Assembly: GCF_001427305.1 (NCBI RefSeq) | Contig: NZ_LMFZ01000034.1 | Span: 168,085 to 232,084 of the forward strand | Reading direction: 5' to 3' | From: Duganella sp. Root1480D1 | GTDB lineage: Bacteria; Pseudomonadota; Gammaproteobacteria; Burkholderiales; Burkholderiaceae_D | DNA length: 64,000 nt | In this document: piece by piece, positions 55,359-64,000 of the stretch | Layout: every line of letters starts with the position of its first letter | Numbering within the stretch: position 1 is the first letter of the stretch | Program-made: the position numbers and the translations under genes | Notes under the pieces: generated by a model | The model's input: only the letters and a program-made list of their open reading frames with translations | Database searches by the model: none | What the model was told of the DNA's origin: nothing

Positions 55359-55706
55359 TTACGCTTTTTTCGTTGTCGCCTTTTTGACTGGCTTTTTCAC
55401 CAAAGCCTTCAATTCTTCGACCTGGCGGCTCAATTCGTCCATCCGGTCGATCAGGGCGTTGATATCCTGCCGCATCGGCACGCCAATCGAGTCCAGTGCC
55501 CGGGTAACCCGCTCCTCGAACACCTTTTCCAGCGAGTTGACCGTTTCCTGAACATGGCCGGCGCGGTCGCCTTCACCGGCACGGGCACGTTTTTGAAGGT
55601 CGGTGAAAGCCCCCAGCCCCGCCTTCCAGATTTCCTGCGCCGATTCGCGTACTGCCTTGGTCAGCCGTTCTTCGCTTTCCTCAAACGATTTCGTCTTTTT
55701 ACCCAT
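55359..55706 (-). CDS. Phasin-like polyhydroxyalkanoate granule-associated protein
   Basis: A 115-residue helical protein of the PhaI/PhaF-type phasin family: amphipathic N-terminal half (LTKAVRESAQEIWKAGLGAF), a coiled coil (INALIDRMDELSRQVEELKAL) and a Lys-rich tail (KKPVKKATTKKA) that may bind DNA. Likely coats PHA granules. CAGGAG precedes the start. Upstream of, and possibly linked to, the TetR gene. Confidence 0.88.
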   Translation of the reverse strand: MGKKTKSFEESEERLTKAVRESAQEIWKAGLGAFTDLQKRARAGEGDRAGHVQETVNSLEKVFEERVTRALDSIGVPMRQDINALIDRMDELSRQVEELKALVKKPVKKATTKKA

Positions 55707-55778
55707 GGCGGTGGCTCCTGTAATTATTCTGGAGCCATTGTACGGCGGGCACTCTAGAACCTGGATTCTAAAGGCAGG

Positions 55779-58700
55779 TCAATTCAGGTATTGCGGCGCC
55801 CTGATCTGGGAGTGCAGCCGGAAGCCTTCGCGGATATTCTCGCGCAGCACAGCCCCCTTCCACGGCTTGGTGTAGAAGCGGTCGATTGCGCCGTGGTTGA
55901 TGGCCGCCATGATCGGCGTCAGGTCGGCATAGGCCGACAGCATGATCCGGAAGGTGTCCGGCGCCAGGTTCTTCACCCGTTCCATGAATTCGGTGCCGGT
56001 CATCATCGGCATGCACTGGTCGCACAGAATCACCTGCACGCGGTGCCGTGCCAGCACGTCAAAGCCTTCAGCCGCTGTCTGCGCCGTCAGGATCCGGTAG
56101 CCGTCCTGCGCCAGGAAGTCGCTCAGCACATCGAGCATGAAGGCATCATCATCGACAATCAGCAAGGTTTGCTGGTCGACGATATTTTCGTCGGACGGCG
56201 TTTGCAGGTGACGGCCTTCGCGCAGCATCTGCACGAAGTCGATCTCCGGCAAGGGCCGGCTGAAATAATAACCCTGCATCTCGTCGCAATCGTGGCGCCG
56301 CAGGTAGGAAAGTTGCGCGTCCTTTTCCACCCCCTCCGCAATCACCTTCAACTTCAGGCTGTGCGCCATATTGATAATGGCCAGCACAATCGCCGCATCG
56401 TCCGGGTTGCTGGTCACTTCGCGCACGAAGGCAATGTCGATTTTCAGCTTATCGATCGGGAAGCGCTTCAGGTAAGCCAGCGAGGAGTAACCGGTGCCGA
56501 AATCGTCGATCGAAATCTTTACTCCCAGCGCCTTCAGGTTCTGCAGCACGGTGATGGTTTCTTCGGCGTTGGACATCAGCGAGCTTTCGGTCAGTTCCAG
56601 CTCCAGCAGCTCCGGCGAGATATCGTTCTCCTTGATGGCCCGCATCACCTCCTCTTCCAGCCCGCCGACAAAGAACTGGATGCCGGACACGTTGACCGAC
56701 AAGTGCACCGGTCCGACATCGCCCTTGGCCCACTCCGCGATCTTGCGGCAGGATTCGTGGATCACCCAGCTTCCCACCCGCACGATCAGGCCAGTCTCCT
56801 CCAGCAATGGGATGAACAGCGCCGGCGACACCATGCCGTGGCCGGGCCGCTCCCAGCGCAGCAATACCTCGGCGCCGCTGATGCGCCCGGAAGCGATATG
56901 CACCTTGGGCTGGTAGAACAGCCGGAATTCGCTGTTGTCGATCGCCCGGCGCAAGGCATTTTCCATGTCGAGCCGCGCCAGCGATTGTGCGTTCATCTCC
57001 GCGGTGAAGAAGCGGAATGCGTCGCGGCCGGCCTCCTTGGCGCGGTACATCGCCGTGTCGGCATATTGGATCAGGGTATCGGGGTCGCTGCCATCCTCGG
57101 GGAACACGGAAATACCGATACTTGCCGTCACCGTCACCTCATGTCCCTTCAGATCGAAGGGCTGGCGCATCGATTCCCGTATCTTGTCGACCACTGCAAT
57201 GGCATTCTGCGCGCCTTCCGGCAGCATCAGGATCGCGGCGAATTCGTCGCCGCCGAAACGCCCGATGGTGTCGCGCACGCGCAGGCATTCCACCAGGCGG
57301 CTGGAGAACTGCCGCAGCAGTTCGTCGCCGATGGTATGGCCCAAGGTATCGTTGATGTTCTTGAAGCGGTCCATGTCAAGGAACAGCACCGCCAGCGCCC
57401 AGTTATGCTCGGCCGCCTGCTTCAGCGACAGCATCAGCGAATCGTAGAACTGGCTGCGGTTCGGCAGGCCGGTCAGGGTATCGAAGTGGGCCAGCTTGAG
57501 CAGGCGGCGCTCGGCCTCCTTGCGCTCCGTGATATCGCGCGCCACGGCCACCAGGATCCAGTTCTGGCCCGAGCGCAGCGTGCGGCGCTGCACCTCCACC
57601 GACAGGGGCGCCCCGTCTTTGCATTCCAGCACCAGCTCGGCCATCGCCCCGCTCTGGTCGCCCGCCAGCAGCTTGTCGTACAGGTCCTGCAAGGGCTGCA
57701 GGCCGGGGTCGAGCTCGCGCTCCGGCCCCACTTTCAGGAATTCTTCACGCGCGAAGCCCAGCATGCGGCACGCCGTGACGTTGACGTCGATGAAGCAGGA
57801 ATTGGCCCGGTCCACCAGGAAGATGGCGTCGGCCGTCGCATCCATCGCCAGCCGGAAGCGGCGAAGGTCTTCGTCGAGCCGGATGCGCGCGTTCATGTCC
57901 AGTTGCAGCTGGGCGTGGTGGCGACTGATTTCCTCGTACAGCAGCAGGTTTTCGTAGGCGACCGAGATCTGCGCTGCCACCGTCACTGCCACCCGCTCAT
58001 CCACTTCATTGAATTCATCGGCGCCCAGCTTGTCTACCAGGTACAGCCAGCCATGCACCCGTTCGCGTGAAGCGATCGGCACGCCAAGGAAGGAATGCAC
58101 CTGCGGATGCGCGGCCGGCAGGCCGATCTCGCGCGGATCGCCGCCCAGGCGGCTCATGCGCACTGGCTGGCGTTGCTGCAGCAGGCTGTCGAGGATGCCG
58201 GCGCGCGCTTGGGCCGCCACCACCTTGGCCTGCTCGGCTGTGCCGCAGGTGGCGAAATAGCTGGTTTCCTGCGCATCCTGTTCCAGTACGCCGATGCAGG
58301 CGAAGCGCGACACGCAGATATTCTGCGCCACGCGCACGCCGATTTCGATCAGGCCCTGCGCATCGCGTTCGGCGCCCAGTTCGATTCCCAGCTCGATCAG
58401 CGCCGTCAGGCGCAGGCTGACTGCCTGCAGGCTGGAGAGCGAACGCGACAGCCGCTCCGTCATCTGGTTCAGGTGCTCGGGCTCTTCATGCGAGTCGCCA
58501 TTATTGGCGATGCGCGTAATGAGCTGGCTGCTGGACTCCAGTTCATCAATGTATTCGGCAACCTTATGCTCGATATCGAACAAGCGTCCCTGGTTGGGTG
58601 GCTCCGGTGCGAACGCCGGCAGCGCCTCGCCCTGTTCCGCCATGCCCAGCGCCTGGTGCACCGTTTTCAGGATCACGTCCGGATCGGACGGCTTGGGCAG

Positions 58701-59399
58701 CACCCAGCGCACGCCGCAAGCTTCGGCCACGGCCATCGCCTCGCGTTCGCGGTAAGTCGCGGTGTAGAAAATGATCGGCACGTCCGCCAGCTCCGGCTTG
58801 CTGCGGATGCGGTTGACGAATTCGTAGCCATCCATGTTCGGCATCAGGATGTCGGAAATGACCAGGTCCGGCCGTTCCGCCTCCATCACCTTCAAGCCTT
58901 CCATGCCGCTGGAGGCTTCCAGCAAGCGGTGGCCGCTGTAACCGAGAAGCGTCATCAGGAACTCGCGGTTCAGCACGTGGTCGTCGACGATCAGGATCGT
59001 CGCGATGTCGTTCTCATCCCGGGGCGACATCTCCCCCGGTAAAAAAGACTCGATTTGCGTGACGAAGGTGTCGGGCTCGATCGGCTTGCCGATATAGCCG
59101 TCAAAGCCGGCCGCCAGCAGCTTTTCGCGGTCGCCAACCATGGCCAGCGCGGTCACGGCCAGCGCCGGAATGTCTTTCAGTTGCGGGTCTTGCTTCAGTT
59201 GCGCCACCACGCCGTAGCCGTCGAGCTTAGGCAGGTGCACATCGCAGATGATCAGGTCGGGCACTTCGCGGCGCGCCACTTCCACGCCTTCCTCGCCGTT
59301 GTGGGCCAGGAGTGGCTGATAGCCGAAGGCGCGGAGCAGGTACACCATCAGCTCCATATTCGTTGGGTTGTCTTCGATAATCAGGATGCGTGCTGACAT
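55779..59399 (-). CDS. Multidomain response regulator REC-REC-GAF-PAS-GGDEF-EAL-REC
   Basis: 1206 residues. Two N-terminal receiver domains (phospho-Asp in LIICDVHLPK and LVISDILMPN), a GAF (about 330-490), a PAS (about 510-630), a GGDEF with intact RFGGDEFA and I-site RVRD, an EAL (QPKVHIASGRISGAEVLLRW, with the later DDFGTGYSSLAYLKR loop), and a C-terminal receiver (VILCDQCMPMMTG). It can in principle make and degrade cyclic-di-GMP. Start ATG at 59399 follows ACAGGAGT. It lies 35 bp downstream of a histidine kinase gene, its probable partner. Confidence 0.92.
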   Translation of the reverse strand: MSARILIIEDNPTNMELMVYLLRAFGYQPLLAHNGEEGVEVARREVPDLIICDVHLPKLDGYGVVAQLKQDPQLKDIPALAVTALAMVGDREKLLAAGFDGYIGKPIEPDTFVTQIESFLPGEMSPRDENDIATILIVDDHVLNREFLMTLLGYSGHRLLEASSGMEGLKVMEAERPDLVISDILMPNMDGYEFVNRIRSKPELADVPIIFYTATYREREAMAVAEACGVRWVLPKPSDPDVILKTVHQALGMAEQGEALPAFAPEPPNQGRLFDIEHKVAEYIDELESSSQLITRIANNGDSHEEPEHLNQMTERLSRSLSSLQAVSLRLTALIELGIELGAERDAQGLIEIGVRVAQNICVSRFACIGVLEQDAQETSYFATCGTAEQAKVVAAQARAGILDSLLQQRQPVRMSRLGGDPREIGLPAAHPQVHSFLGVPIASRERVHGWLYLVDKLGADEFNEVDERVAVTVAAQISVAYENLLLYEEISRHHAQLQLDMNARIRLDEDLRRFRLAMDATADAIFLVDRANSCFIDVNVTACRMLGFAREEFLKVGPERELDPGLQPLQDLYDKLLAGDQSGAMAELVLECKDGAPLSVEVQRRTLRSGQNWILVAVARDITERKEAERRLLKLAHFDTLTGLPNRSQFYDSLMLSLKQAAEHNWALAVLFLDMDRFKNINDTLGHTIGDELLRQFSSRLVECLRVRDTIGRFGGDEFAAILMLPEGAQNAIAVVDKIRESMRQPFDLKGHEVTVTASIGISVFPEDGSDPDTLIQYADTAMYRAKEAGRDAFRFFTAEMNAQSLARLDMENALRRAIDNSEFRLFYQPKVHIASGRISGAEVLLRWERPGHGMVSPALFIPLLEETGLIVRVGSWVIHESCRKIAEWAKGDVGPVHLSVNVSGIQFFVGGLEEEVMRAIKENDISPELLELELTESSLMSNAEETITVLQNLKALGVKISIDDFGTGYSSLAYLKRFPIDKLKIDIAFVREVTSNPDDAAIVLAIINMAHSLKLKVIAEGVEKDAQLSYLRRHDCDEMQGYYFSRPLPEIDFVQMLREGRHLQTPSDENIVDQQTLLIVDDDAFMLDVLSDFLAQDGYRILTAQTAAEGFDVLARHRVQVILCDQCMPMMTGTEFMERVKNLAPDTFRIMLSAYADLTPIMAAINHGAIDRFYTKPWKGAVLRENIREGFRLHSQIRAPQYLN

Positions 59400-59434
59400 T
59401 GCTACTCCTGTCAATGTATCGCCTCTAGTATCCG

Positions 59435-60403
59435 CTATTCCAGCGGCAATGTGAGCACAAATATGCTGCCATTGCCCGGTTTGTCGAAATGCCGTATCGA
59501 TCCGTTCAACAATGCCGCGAGCTTCTGGCTCAGGCGAATGCCCAGTTGCTGCATGATGTCGTCGGTGACCCCGGTCCCGGTATCGCTGACGCTGACCTGC
59601 ACCACCGGCCTGCCCTCGGCGACGCTGCGTTCCAGCGCGATACTGACTTCGCCCCGTTCGGTAAATTTGATCGCGTTATTCAACAGGTTGCCCAGCATCT
59701 GCTGCAAGGCGCGGCGGTCGGTGCGCAGCATCAGCGCCTGGGCCGGCGCGCGGAAGTGCAGCACCAGGCCTTTCTGCTTTGCCTGCGACCGGAGCGCCAG
59801 CACCAGTTCTTCAACAACGGCGCGGCAGTTCAGCGGCTCCGGATGCAGCTCCACCTTGCCCGAACCAATCTTGGCAAAGTCCAGCAAATCGTTGATCAGG
59901 GATAGCAGGTGGCGTGCACTGGCTTGCACGGTGCGCAGTTGCTTGTCCTGGTCCGCATTCAGCGGTCCCGGAAGCTGCATCAGCAAGGTGCCGGTGAAGC
60001 CGATGATGGCATTCAGCGGCGTGCGCAATTCATGCGACATGCTGCCCAGGAAGCGCTCCTTGGCCTGGCTGGCCTTGGCCAGTTCGCTGATATCGCGCAC
60101 GGAATGGACTTGCAATCTGCGGCCGCCCTCACGCAGCTGGCTGCTGCGCACATCGGCCGGGAACCGGTCTCCGCCCTTGCGCATCGCGCAGGCTTCCGGC
60201 CCTTTAGGCAGCAAGGCCTCCAGCGCCATGCCGCGCAATTCGCCCGGCAGGTAATCGAACAGGTCTTCCGCCCGGCTGTTGGCCAACACGATGCGGCCAT
60301 CTTCATCGGCTACCACGATCGCATCCGGCATGGATTCAAGCAGGCTGCCGAAGCGCTCTTCGGCCTCCAGGGTGTCCTCGATCTTGCCGTAGTCTGTCGC
60401 CAT
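59435..60403 (-). CDS. PAS-domain histidine kinase with shortened ATP lid
   Basis: A 322-residue soluble kinase: PAS (about 15-120), HisKA with the phospho-His in GSMSHELRTPLNAIIGF, and a HATPase domain with N-box NLLNNAIKF and G1 box DTGTGV. After G1 the usual F-box and GTGLGL G2 region are missing; the sequence goes almost directly to GIRLSQKLAALLNGSI. Activity is therefore uncertain. Start at 60403 with GCGGGA upstream. It precedes the multidomain response regulator by 35 bp. Confidence 0.85.
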   Translation of the reverse strand: MATDYGKIEDTLEAEERFGSLLESMPDAIVVADEDGRIVLANSRAEDLFDYLPGELRGMALEALLPKGPEACAMRKGGDRFPADVRSSQLREGGRRLQVHSVRDISELAKASQAKERFLGSMSHELRTPLNAIIGFTGTLLMQLPGPLNADQDKQLRTVQASARHLLSLINDLLDFAKIGSGKVELHPEPLNCRAVVEELVLALRSQAKQKGLVLHFRAPAQALMLRTDRRALQQMLGNLLNNAIKFTERGEVSIALERSVAEGRPVVQVSVSDTGTGVTDDIMQQLGIRLSQKLAALLNGSIRHFDKPGNGSIFVLTLPLE

Positions 60404-60472
60404 CGTCCCGCTTTCTGATTGAAACCCACTCGGATCAAAATTGCAGCGTTTCTTGCTTGGCCTCAAGACAGT

Positions 60473-61360
60473 CTAAGTGATCCCCATAATCTCCGCAAGA
60501 ATGTGGCTCGAGATAGCGGGATGGCGGCCCATGCCGACATGGCCAATGCCATGCAAGGCGATATTGCGCGCCCCCGGAAGATGGCAGGAATCCTGCGGTG
60601 CAATGATGTTGTCGTGCCAGGAGTAGATGGACGTGAACAGGCCGCGCTGGCCGCGGTCGGCGGCATTGAGCTGCGCCAGCCATTCCGCATCGCGCCGCAT
60701 CTGGCCGGCGTTGCGACCCGGCCCCATATGTGCCAGGTCGGTGCCATGGTGCGGCGTGGCCAGCGTGATGATGCGCGCCACATGGGCAGCGCCAAAGCGG
60801 CGCAGCCAGGCCCGTGCCACCAGCCCGCCCATGCTGTGCGCCACGATGACCACCTTCTCGCTGCGGCTGGCAGCCAGCAGCCCTTGTACGCCTTGCTCCA
60901 ACTGCACGGCAAAATCCTCGATATCGCCGAACACCGGTTCCAGGTCCACGGTGGCATGGCTGTAGCCACGCTCCTCCAGCTGCGCCGCCAGGTGCACCCA
61001 GAAGCCGCCGTTCGCGCCGTAACCGTGCACCAGCAGCACCGGCAGGCCGCGCGGCGTCCTTGCAATATGCATGCGCGGCTGGTGGCGCAGCATATGCCAG
61101 GAGGTCACCGCCATGGTGGACGCATACTCGTGAAAGAACAGTTGCACGCGTTGCAGCAGCCCCAGTTGCGCCTGTTCCGGCACTGGCCGCAGCGTCATGC
61201 GGAAATTGTTGGCGGTGATGGCCAAGCGTACCAACAGTACAACGATCACCGCCAGCAGCAGCGCCACGTCGGCCGGAACCAGGCGCGAAAGCGCCCACGC
61301 GATGACGATCGCGACGGCCACTTGCGTGGCCATGATCATCATCAGCATGCGTTTTACCAT
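60473..61360 (-). CDS. Membrane-anchored lipase/esterase-like alpha/beta hydrolase
   Basis: A 295-residue protein with two N-terminal helices (TQVAVAIVIAWALSRL and VALLLAVIVVLLVRLA), then a hydrolase domain with LVHGYGANGG, the elbow VAHSMGGLVARAW (Ser nucleophile), a likely Asp, and a His in HHGTDLAHMG or GIGHVGM. It resembles the esterase/lipase EstA family. Substrate unknown. 4 bp downstream of the GMC gene, so in the same operon. Confidence 0.85.
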   Translation of the reverse strand: MVKRMLMMIMATQVAVAIVIAWALSRLVPADVALLLAVIVVLLVRLAITANNFRMTLRPVPEQAQLGLLQRVQLFFHEYASTMAVTSWHMLRHQPRMHIARTPRGLPVLLVHGYGANGGFWVHLAAQLEERGYSHATVDLEPVFGDIEDFAVQLEQGVQGLLAASRSEKVVIVAHSMGGLVARAWLRRFGAAHVARIITLATPHHGTDLAHMGPGRNAGQMRRDAEWLAQLNAADRGQRGLFTSIYSWHDNIIAPQDSCHLPGARNIALHGIGHVGMGRHPAISSHILAEIMGIT

Positions 61361-61363
61361 TGG

Positions 61364-62971
61364 TCAGGCCTTTCTCGCCAGGCGCTCGGCCAGGCCGCTT
61401 GCCAGCCGGGCCGTCACGCCGTAAATCGACAACTGCGGGTTGGCGCCGAGGGAAGTCGGGAACAGGGAACCGTCATGCACCGACAGGTTGCCGATGCCGC
61501 GATACAAGCCGTCTGGCGCAACCACGCCGGTGGCGGCATCGCCCGTCATCGCGCAGCCGCCCATGACGTGGGCCGACACTACCCGCGTCAGCAGCTTTTG
61601 CATCGGCAGCGCGGCGATGGCCTGGCGCGCCTCGTCCCAGTTCTTGTACGGCTGCGTGACCAGTTCATGCACCGGGCTCACGGCATCGGCGCCGGCGGCG
61701 AACTGGATTTCGGCCATCGTCAGCAAGGCGCGGCGGGCGCCGTCCCAGAAGTACGGCGTCAGCGGATAGTCCAGTTGCGGCGAGCCGTCGCTGCGCAGCG
61801 TAACGCGGCCGCCTGCGGATTCCGGATGGAAGCCATCGCGCAGCAGCGCCAGCATGCCCTGCACATGGGCGAAGCGCTTCATCAGGTTGGCGTGCGCGGC
61901 ACCGAAGGCCGACAGGGTGGTGGCGCCCAGCACCGGATGCAGTGGGGCGACTTCCAGCTTGTAGCCCATCGGGCCATCCACCGCCTGGGTGTGCATGAAA
62001 TGGTCGGAATACACGGTTTGCGGCGCGCCGTTGAAGGCTTCCACCGCCTGCGGATAAAGCCCCATCGAGACCACCACCGGATGCAGGAAAGTGCGCTGGC
62101 CGAGCAGTTGCTGCGGATCGGGCGCGCCGGAACGCAGCAGCAGCGCCGGCGAGTTGATCGCACCGCCGGACACCACGAAGTGGCGCGCCTTGAGCGTCAG
62201 GCGGCGGCCGCTCGGCTGCATGCCGTCGGCGGTCAGCGCCACGCACTCCAGCGCACTGGCCTGGCCTCCGGCCAGCGTGAAGCGTTCGGCGCGGGCATGC
62301 GTCAGCAGCAGCGCGCCTTTTTCCAGCGCAGCCGGAATGGTCGTCACCAGCATCGACTGCTTGGCATTGGTCGGGCAGCCCATGCCGCAGTAACCCAGGT
62401 TCCAGCAGCCATTCACGTTGCGGCGGATCAGGGCAGTCTTGATGCCGAGCTTTTCGGCCCCGCTGCGCAGCAAGTCGTTGTTGGCGTTCGGCGGCGTCGG
62501 CCAATCATTGATGTGCAGGCGCTCTTCCATCTTCTGGAACCAGGGCGCCATGTCTTCCACGCCATAGTCGCGCAGGCCGTATTTCGACTGCCACCAGCCC
62601 AGCGTGTCGGCCGGCGTGCGGAAGCTGGAGGTCCAGTTGACGACCGTGGTGCCGCCCACCGTGCGGCCTTGTAGGATGTTGATTGCCTTGTCGGCGGTCT
62701 TGCGGGCGGCGGATTCCTGGTACAGGGATGGGTAGGCGTCAGCCTCGCGCATCTTGAAATCCTTTGAGGATTTCAGCGCCCCCTCTTCCACCATCAGCAC
62801 CTTCAGGCCGGCCTGCGCCAGGATTTCCGCCGTCACGCCGCCGCCGGCACCGGTGCCGACGATGACCACGTCGGCATCGAAGCTGCGGTCCTGCTGCAGG
62901 GAAGAGGCGTCGATGACTTGCCAGCCGGCGGCGATGCCGGCCTGGATCGGATCAGGAATTGGACTGCTCAT
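61364..62971 (-). CDS. GMC-family FAD oxidoreductase
   Basis: A 535-residue alcohol/sugar dehydrogenase-type flavoprotein. The N-terminal FAD site reads VIVGTGAGGGVTAEILAQAG, a second signature is GRTVGGTTVVNW, and the active-site His/Asn lies in a C-terminal region (VSAHVMGGCAMTGD). A Cys cluster C-x6-C-x3-C (CWNLGYCGMGCP) may hold an Fe-S centre. No signal peptide: it is probably exported with its Tat partner encoded 4 bp upstream. The usual cytochrome c subunit is absent next to it. Confidence 0.9.
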   Translation of the reverse strand: MSSPIPDPIQAGIAAGWQVIDASSLQQDRSFDADVVIVGTGAGGGVTAEILAQAGLKVLMVEEGALKSSKDFKMREADAYPSLYQESAARKTADKAINILQGRTVGGTTVVNWTSSFRTPADTLGWWQSKYGLRDYGVEDMAPWFQKMEERLHINDWPTPPNANNDLLRSGAEKLGIKTALIRRNVNGCWNLGYCGMGCPTNAKQSMLVTTIPAALEKGALLLTHARAERFTLAGGQASALECVALTADGMQPSGRRLTLKARHFVVSGGAINSPALLLRSGAPDPQQLLGQRTFLHPVVVSMGLYPQAVEAFNGAPQTVYSDHFMHTQAVDGPMGYKLEVAPLHPVLGATTLSAFGAAHANLMKRFAHVQGMLALLRDGFHPESAGGRVTLRSDGSPQLDYPLTPYFWDGARRALLTMAEIQFAAGADAVSPVHELVTQPYKNWDEARQAIAALPMQKLLTRVVSAHVMGGCAMTGDAATGVVAPDGLYRGIGNLSVHDGSLFPTSLGANPQLSIYGVTARLASGLAERLARKA

Positions 62972-63468
62972 GCGCTCAGCTCCTTCATCGGGCCGGGATA
63001 GCCGATGTCCGCCCAGGTGGAAGGCTCGGCATACCAGCCGCCGATCACCAGGTCGTGCAGGCCGTGGTAAGCCGTTTGCAGCATTTCAGTGCGGTGGGTG
63101 CGCCAGCTTTGCAGGAAAGCCGCCACTTCGGCCGGCGTCGCTTCCGGCCAGGCGGGCACGCCGGCCAGCAGGCGGCGCGTGGGCGCCATGGAAAGCAGGC
63201 CAAACAGGTCGCTGATTTCCTTTTGCACCCGCAGCGGCAAGCCGTTGATGGCCGCGCCAACGCGGTCGATCGCTGCCGCCAGCGCAGGCGCATCGGGTGC
63301 ACAGCCGGCCATGGCGGGAATCAGCACGGCCAGTATGCTGCGGCCCTGGTCGTCGAGCGCAAAACGCTGCGCCACCGCAGGGCGCAGTTGCCGGTACACG
63401 GCCCCGCCTGCGACAAGTGCCAGGCCGCCCAGCAGCCCGGCCTTCAAGAATGATCTGCGTTGCATCAA
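62968..63468 (-). CDS. Tat-exported small subunit of the GMC dehydrogenase (gluconate 2-dehydrogenase subunit 3 type)
   Basis: A 166-residue protein with a twin-arginine signal (QRRSFLKAGLLGGLALVAGG) and a helical mature part, RTHRTEMLQTAYHGLHDLVI and WYAEPSTWADIGYPG, typical of the gamma subunit of flavin dehydrogenases. It acts as export chaperone and structural subunit for the GMC catalytic subunit, whose start it overlaps by 4 bp. Confidence 0.88.
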   Translation of the reverse strand: MMQRRSFLKAGLLGGLALVAGGAVYRQLRPAVAQRFALDDQGRSILAVLIPAMAGCAPDAPALAAAIDRVGAAINGLPLRVQKEISDLFGLLSMAPTRRLLAGVPAWPEATPAEVAAFLQSWRTHRTEMLQTAYHGLHDLVIGGWYAEPSTWADIGYPGPMKELSA

Positions 63469-63533
63469 GTCCCCTCTTAATAGTTATAGGGGGATTCTAA
63501 GGACGCCGCCGCGCCCCGGCTAGAGAAAGGACT

Positions 63534-64000
63534 CTAATCCTTGCCGCTGCGCGCCTGCATCTGGCGCGCAATCCCGCGCAGGATGTTGACCTCTTCCGTT
63601 TCCAGCCCGGCGCGGGCGAACATGCGCTTCAGGCGCGGCATCAGCTTGCGCGGATTGTTTGCATCGAGAAAGCCGACCTCGACCAGCGCCTGCTCCAGGT
63701 GCTGGTACATGCCCTCGATCTGCGCCGCGCTGGCCGCCTCGCCGTGGAAACCGACCGGGCTGGCCGCGCGCTGCCCATCCAGCGCCGCCATGCGGCACTC
63801 ATAGAGCAGCACCTGGGCCGCCTGCGCCAGGTTCAGGGACGAATAATCGGGATTGGCCGGAATATTCACCAGCACATTGCAAGGCTCGACAATTTCATTC
63901 GGCAGGCCGAAGCGCTCGTTGCCGAAGATCAGGGCCGCGCGCAGCTCGGCGCCGGCCGCCAGTTGCCCGGCAAATTCGCGCGGCGTCACCACCGGCGGCG
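63534..64000 (-). CDS. trmJ: tRNA (cytidine/uridine-2'-O)-methyltransferase TrmJ, C-terminal part
   Basis: The open frame continues past the right edge, so the N-terminus is missing. The visible part has the SPOUT knot motifs: ALIFGNERFGLPNEIVEPC, NIPANPDYSSLNLAQAAQVL and YECRMAAL. A C-terminal helical extension (FLDANNPRKLMPRLKRMFAR) distinguishes TrmJ from TrmL. It methylates position 32 of tRNAs. Confidence 0.9.
   Translation of the reverse strand, partial: PPVVTPREFAGQLAAGAELRAALIFGNERFGLPNEIVEPCNVLVNIPANPDYSSLNLAQAAQVLLYECRMAALDGQRAASPVGFHGEAASAAQIEGMYQHLEQALVEVGFLDANNPRKLMPRLKRMFARAGLETEEVNILRGIARQMQARSGKD

Noticed and set aside
55791..58070. A 759-residue plus-strand open frame opposite the multidomain response regulator
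   Set aside because: Shadow of conserved GGDEF and EAL coding sequence; no domain of its own.
60419..62674. A 751-residue plus-strand open frame opposite the hydrolase and GMC genes
   Set aside because: It spans two real minus-strand genes and reads as His/Gln/Arg-rich nonsense.

Overview
The window looks like chromosomal DNA of a high-GC betaproteobacterium, most likely an Oxalobacteraceae (Massilia/Duganella/Janthinobacterium) relative. This rests on gene content and order: hemC-hemD-hemX-hemY beside a divergent ppc, a long RpoD with an Ala/Lys-rich N-terminal extension, a glutamine-dependent NadE next to a P-II gene, and dispersed intergenic palindromes. No rRNA, tRNA, CRISPR array, prophage or intact insertion sequence was seen. 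Taxonomy is an inference from gene families, not a database result.

Layout. 0-3.4 kb: end of an unknown gene, a TRIC-type channel and two overlapping membrane diguanylate cyclases. 3.4-9.3 kb: glnK/glnB and nadE, a GNAT-like protein, a FAD/Rieske oxidoreductase and ppa with a clear terminator. 9.4-16.6 kb: the hemCDXY operon and divergent ppc. 16.6-21.5 kb: a GIN-domain protein, an acetyltransferase, yjdM, a tandem pair of HAF-repeat proteins whose leader can hide the first ribosome binding site, and a low-GC stretch with a decayed gene. 21.6-27 kb: rpoD with a structured leader that has its own promoter and terminator, a ProQ-family RNA chaperone, a DEDD exonuclease and a MocR regulator. 27-31 kb: two multihaem cytochromes c, a PilT/PilU-like ATPase with an odd P-loop, and an RlmI truncated before its catalytic domain. 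31-38 kb: another GIN protein, a copper-handling operon (DUF2946, PCu(A)C, YcnI, TonB receptor), an M48 protease, YaeQ and PurU. 38-44.5 kb: an MDR oxidoreductase, a hemerythrin, a KGG stress protein, and a four-gene operon built around a FAD oxidase fused to a methyltransferase. 44.6-51.3 kb: modABCE and, divergently, a GbsR/MarR regulator followed by cydP-cydA-cydB-cydX. 51.3-55.7 kb: PhzF, Cho nuclease, a YgjP-type peptidase, a LOG-family hydrolase with its TetR regulator, and a phasin-like protein. 55.8-60.4 kb: a histidine kinase and a 1206-residue REC-REC-GAF-PAS-GGDEF-EAL-REC protein. 60.5-64 kb: a lipase-like hydrolase, a GMC oxidoreductase with its Tat-exported small subunit, and the end of trmJ.

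Themes. Cyclic-di-GMP signalling is well represented (two diguanylate cyclases and one composite GGDEF-EAL response regulator). Respiratory flexibility shows in cytochrome bd, the cytochromes c and the GMC dehydrogenase. Metal handling shows in the molybdate and copper operons. The least explained parts are the FAD-methyltransferase operon, the HAF pair with its Shine-Dalgarno-masking hairpin, the rpoD leader RNA, and a 40-bp repeat that supplies stop codons to the genes it touches.
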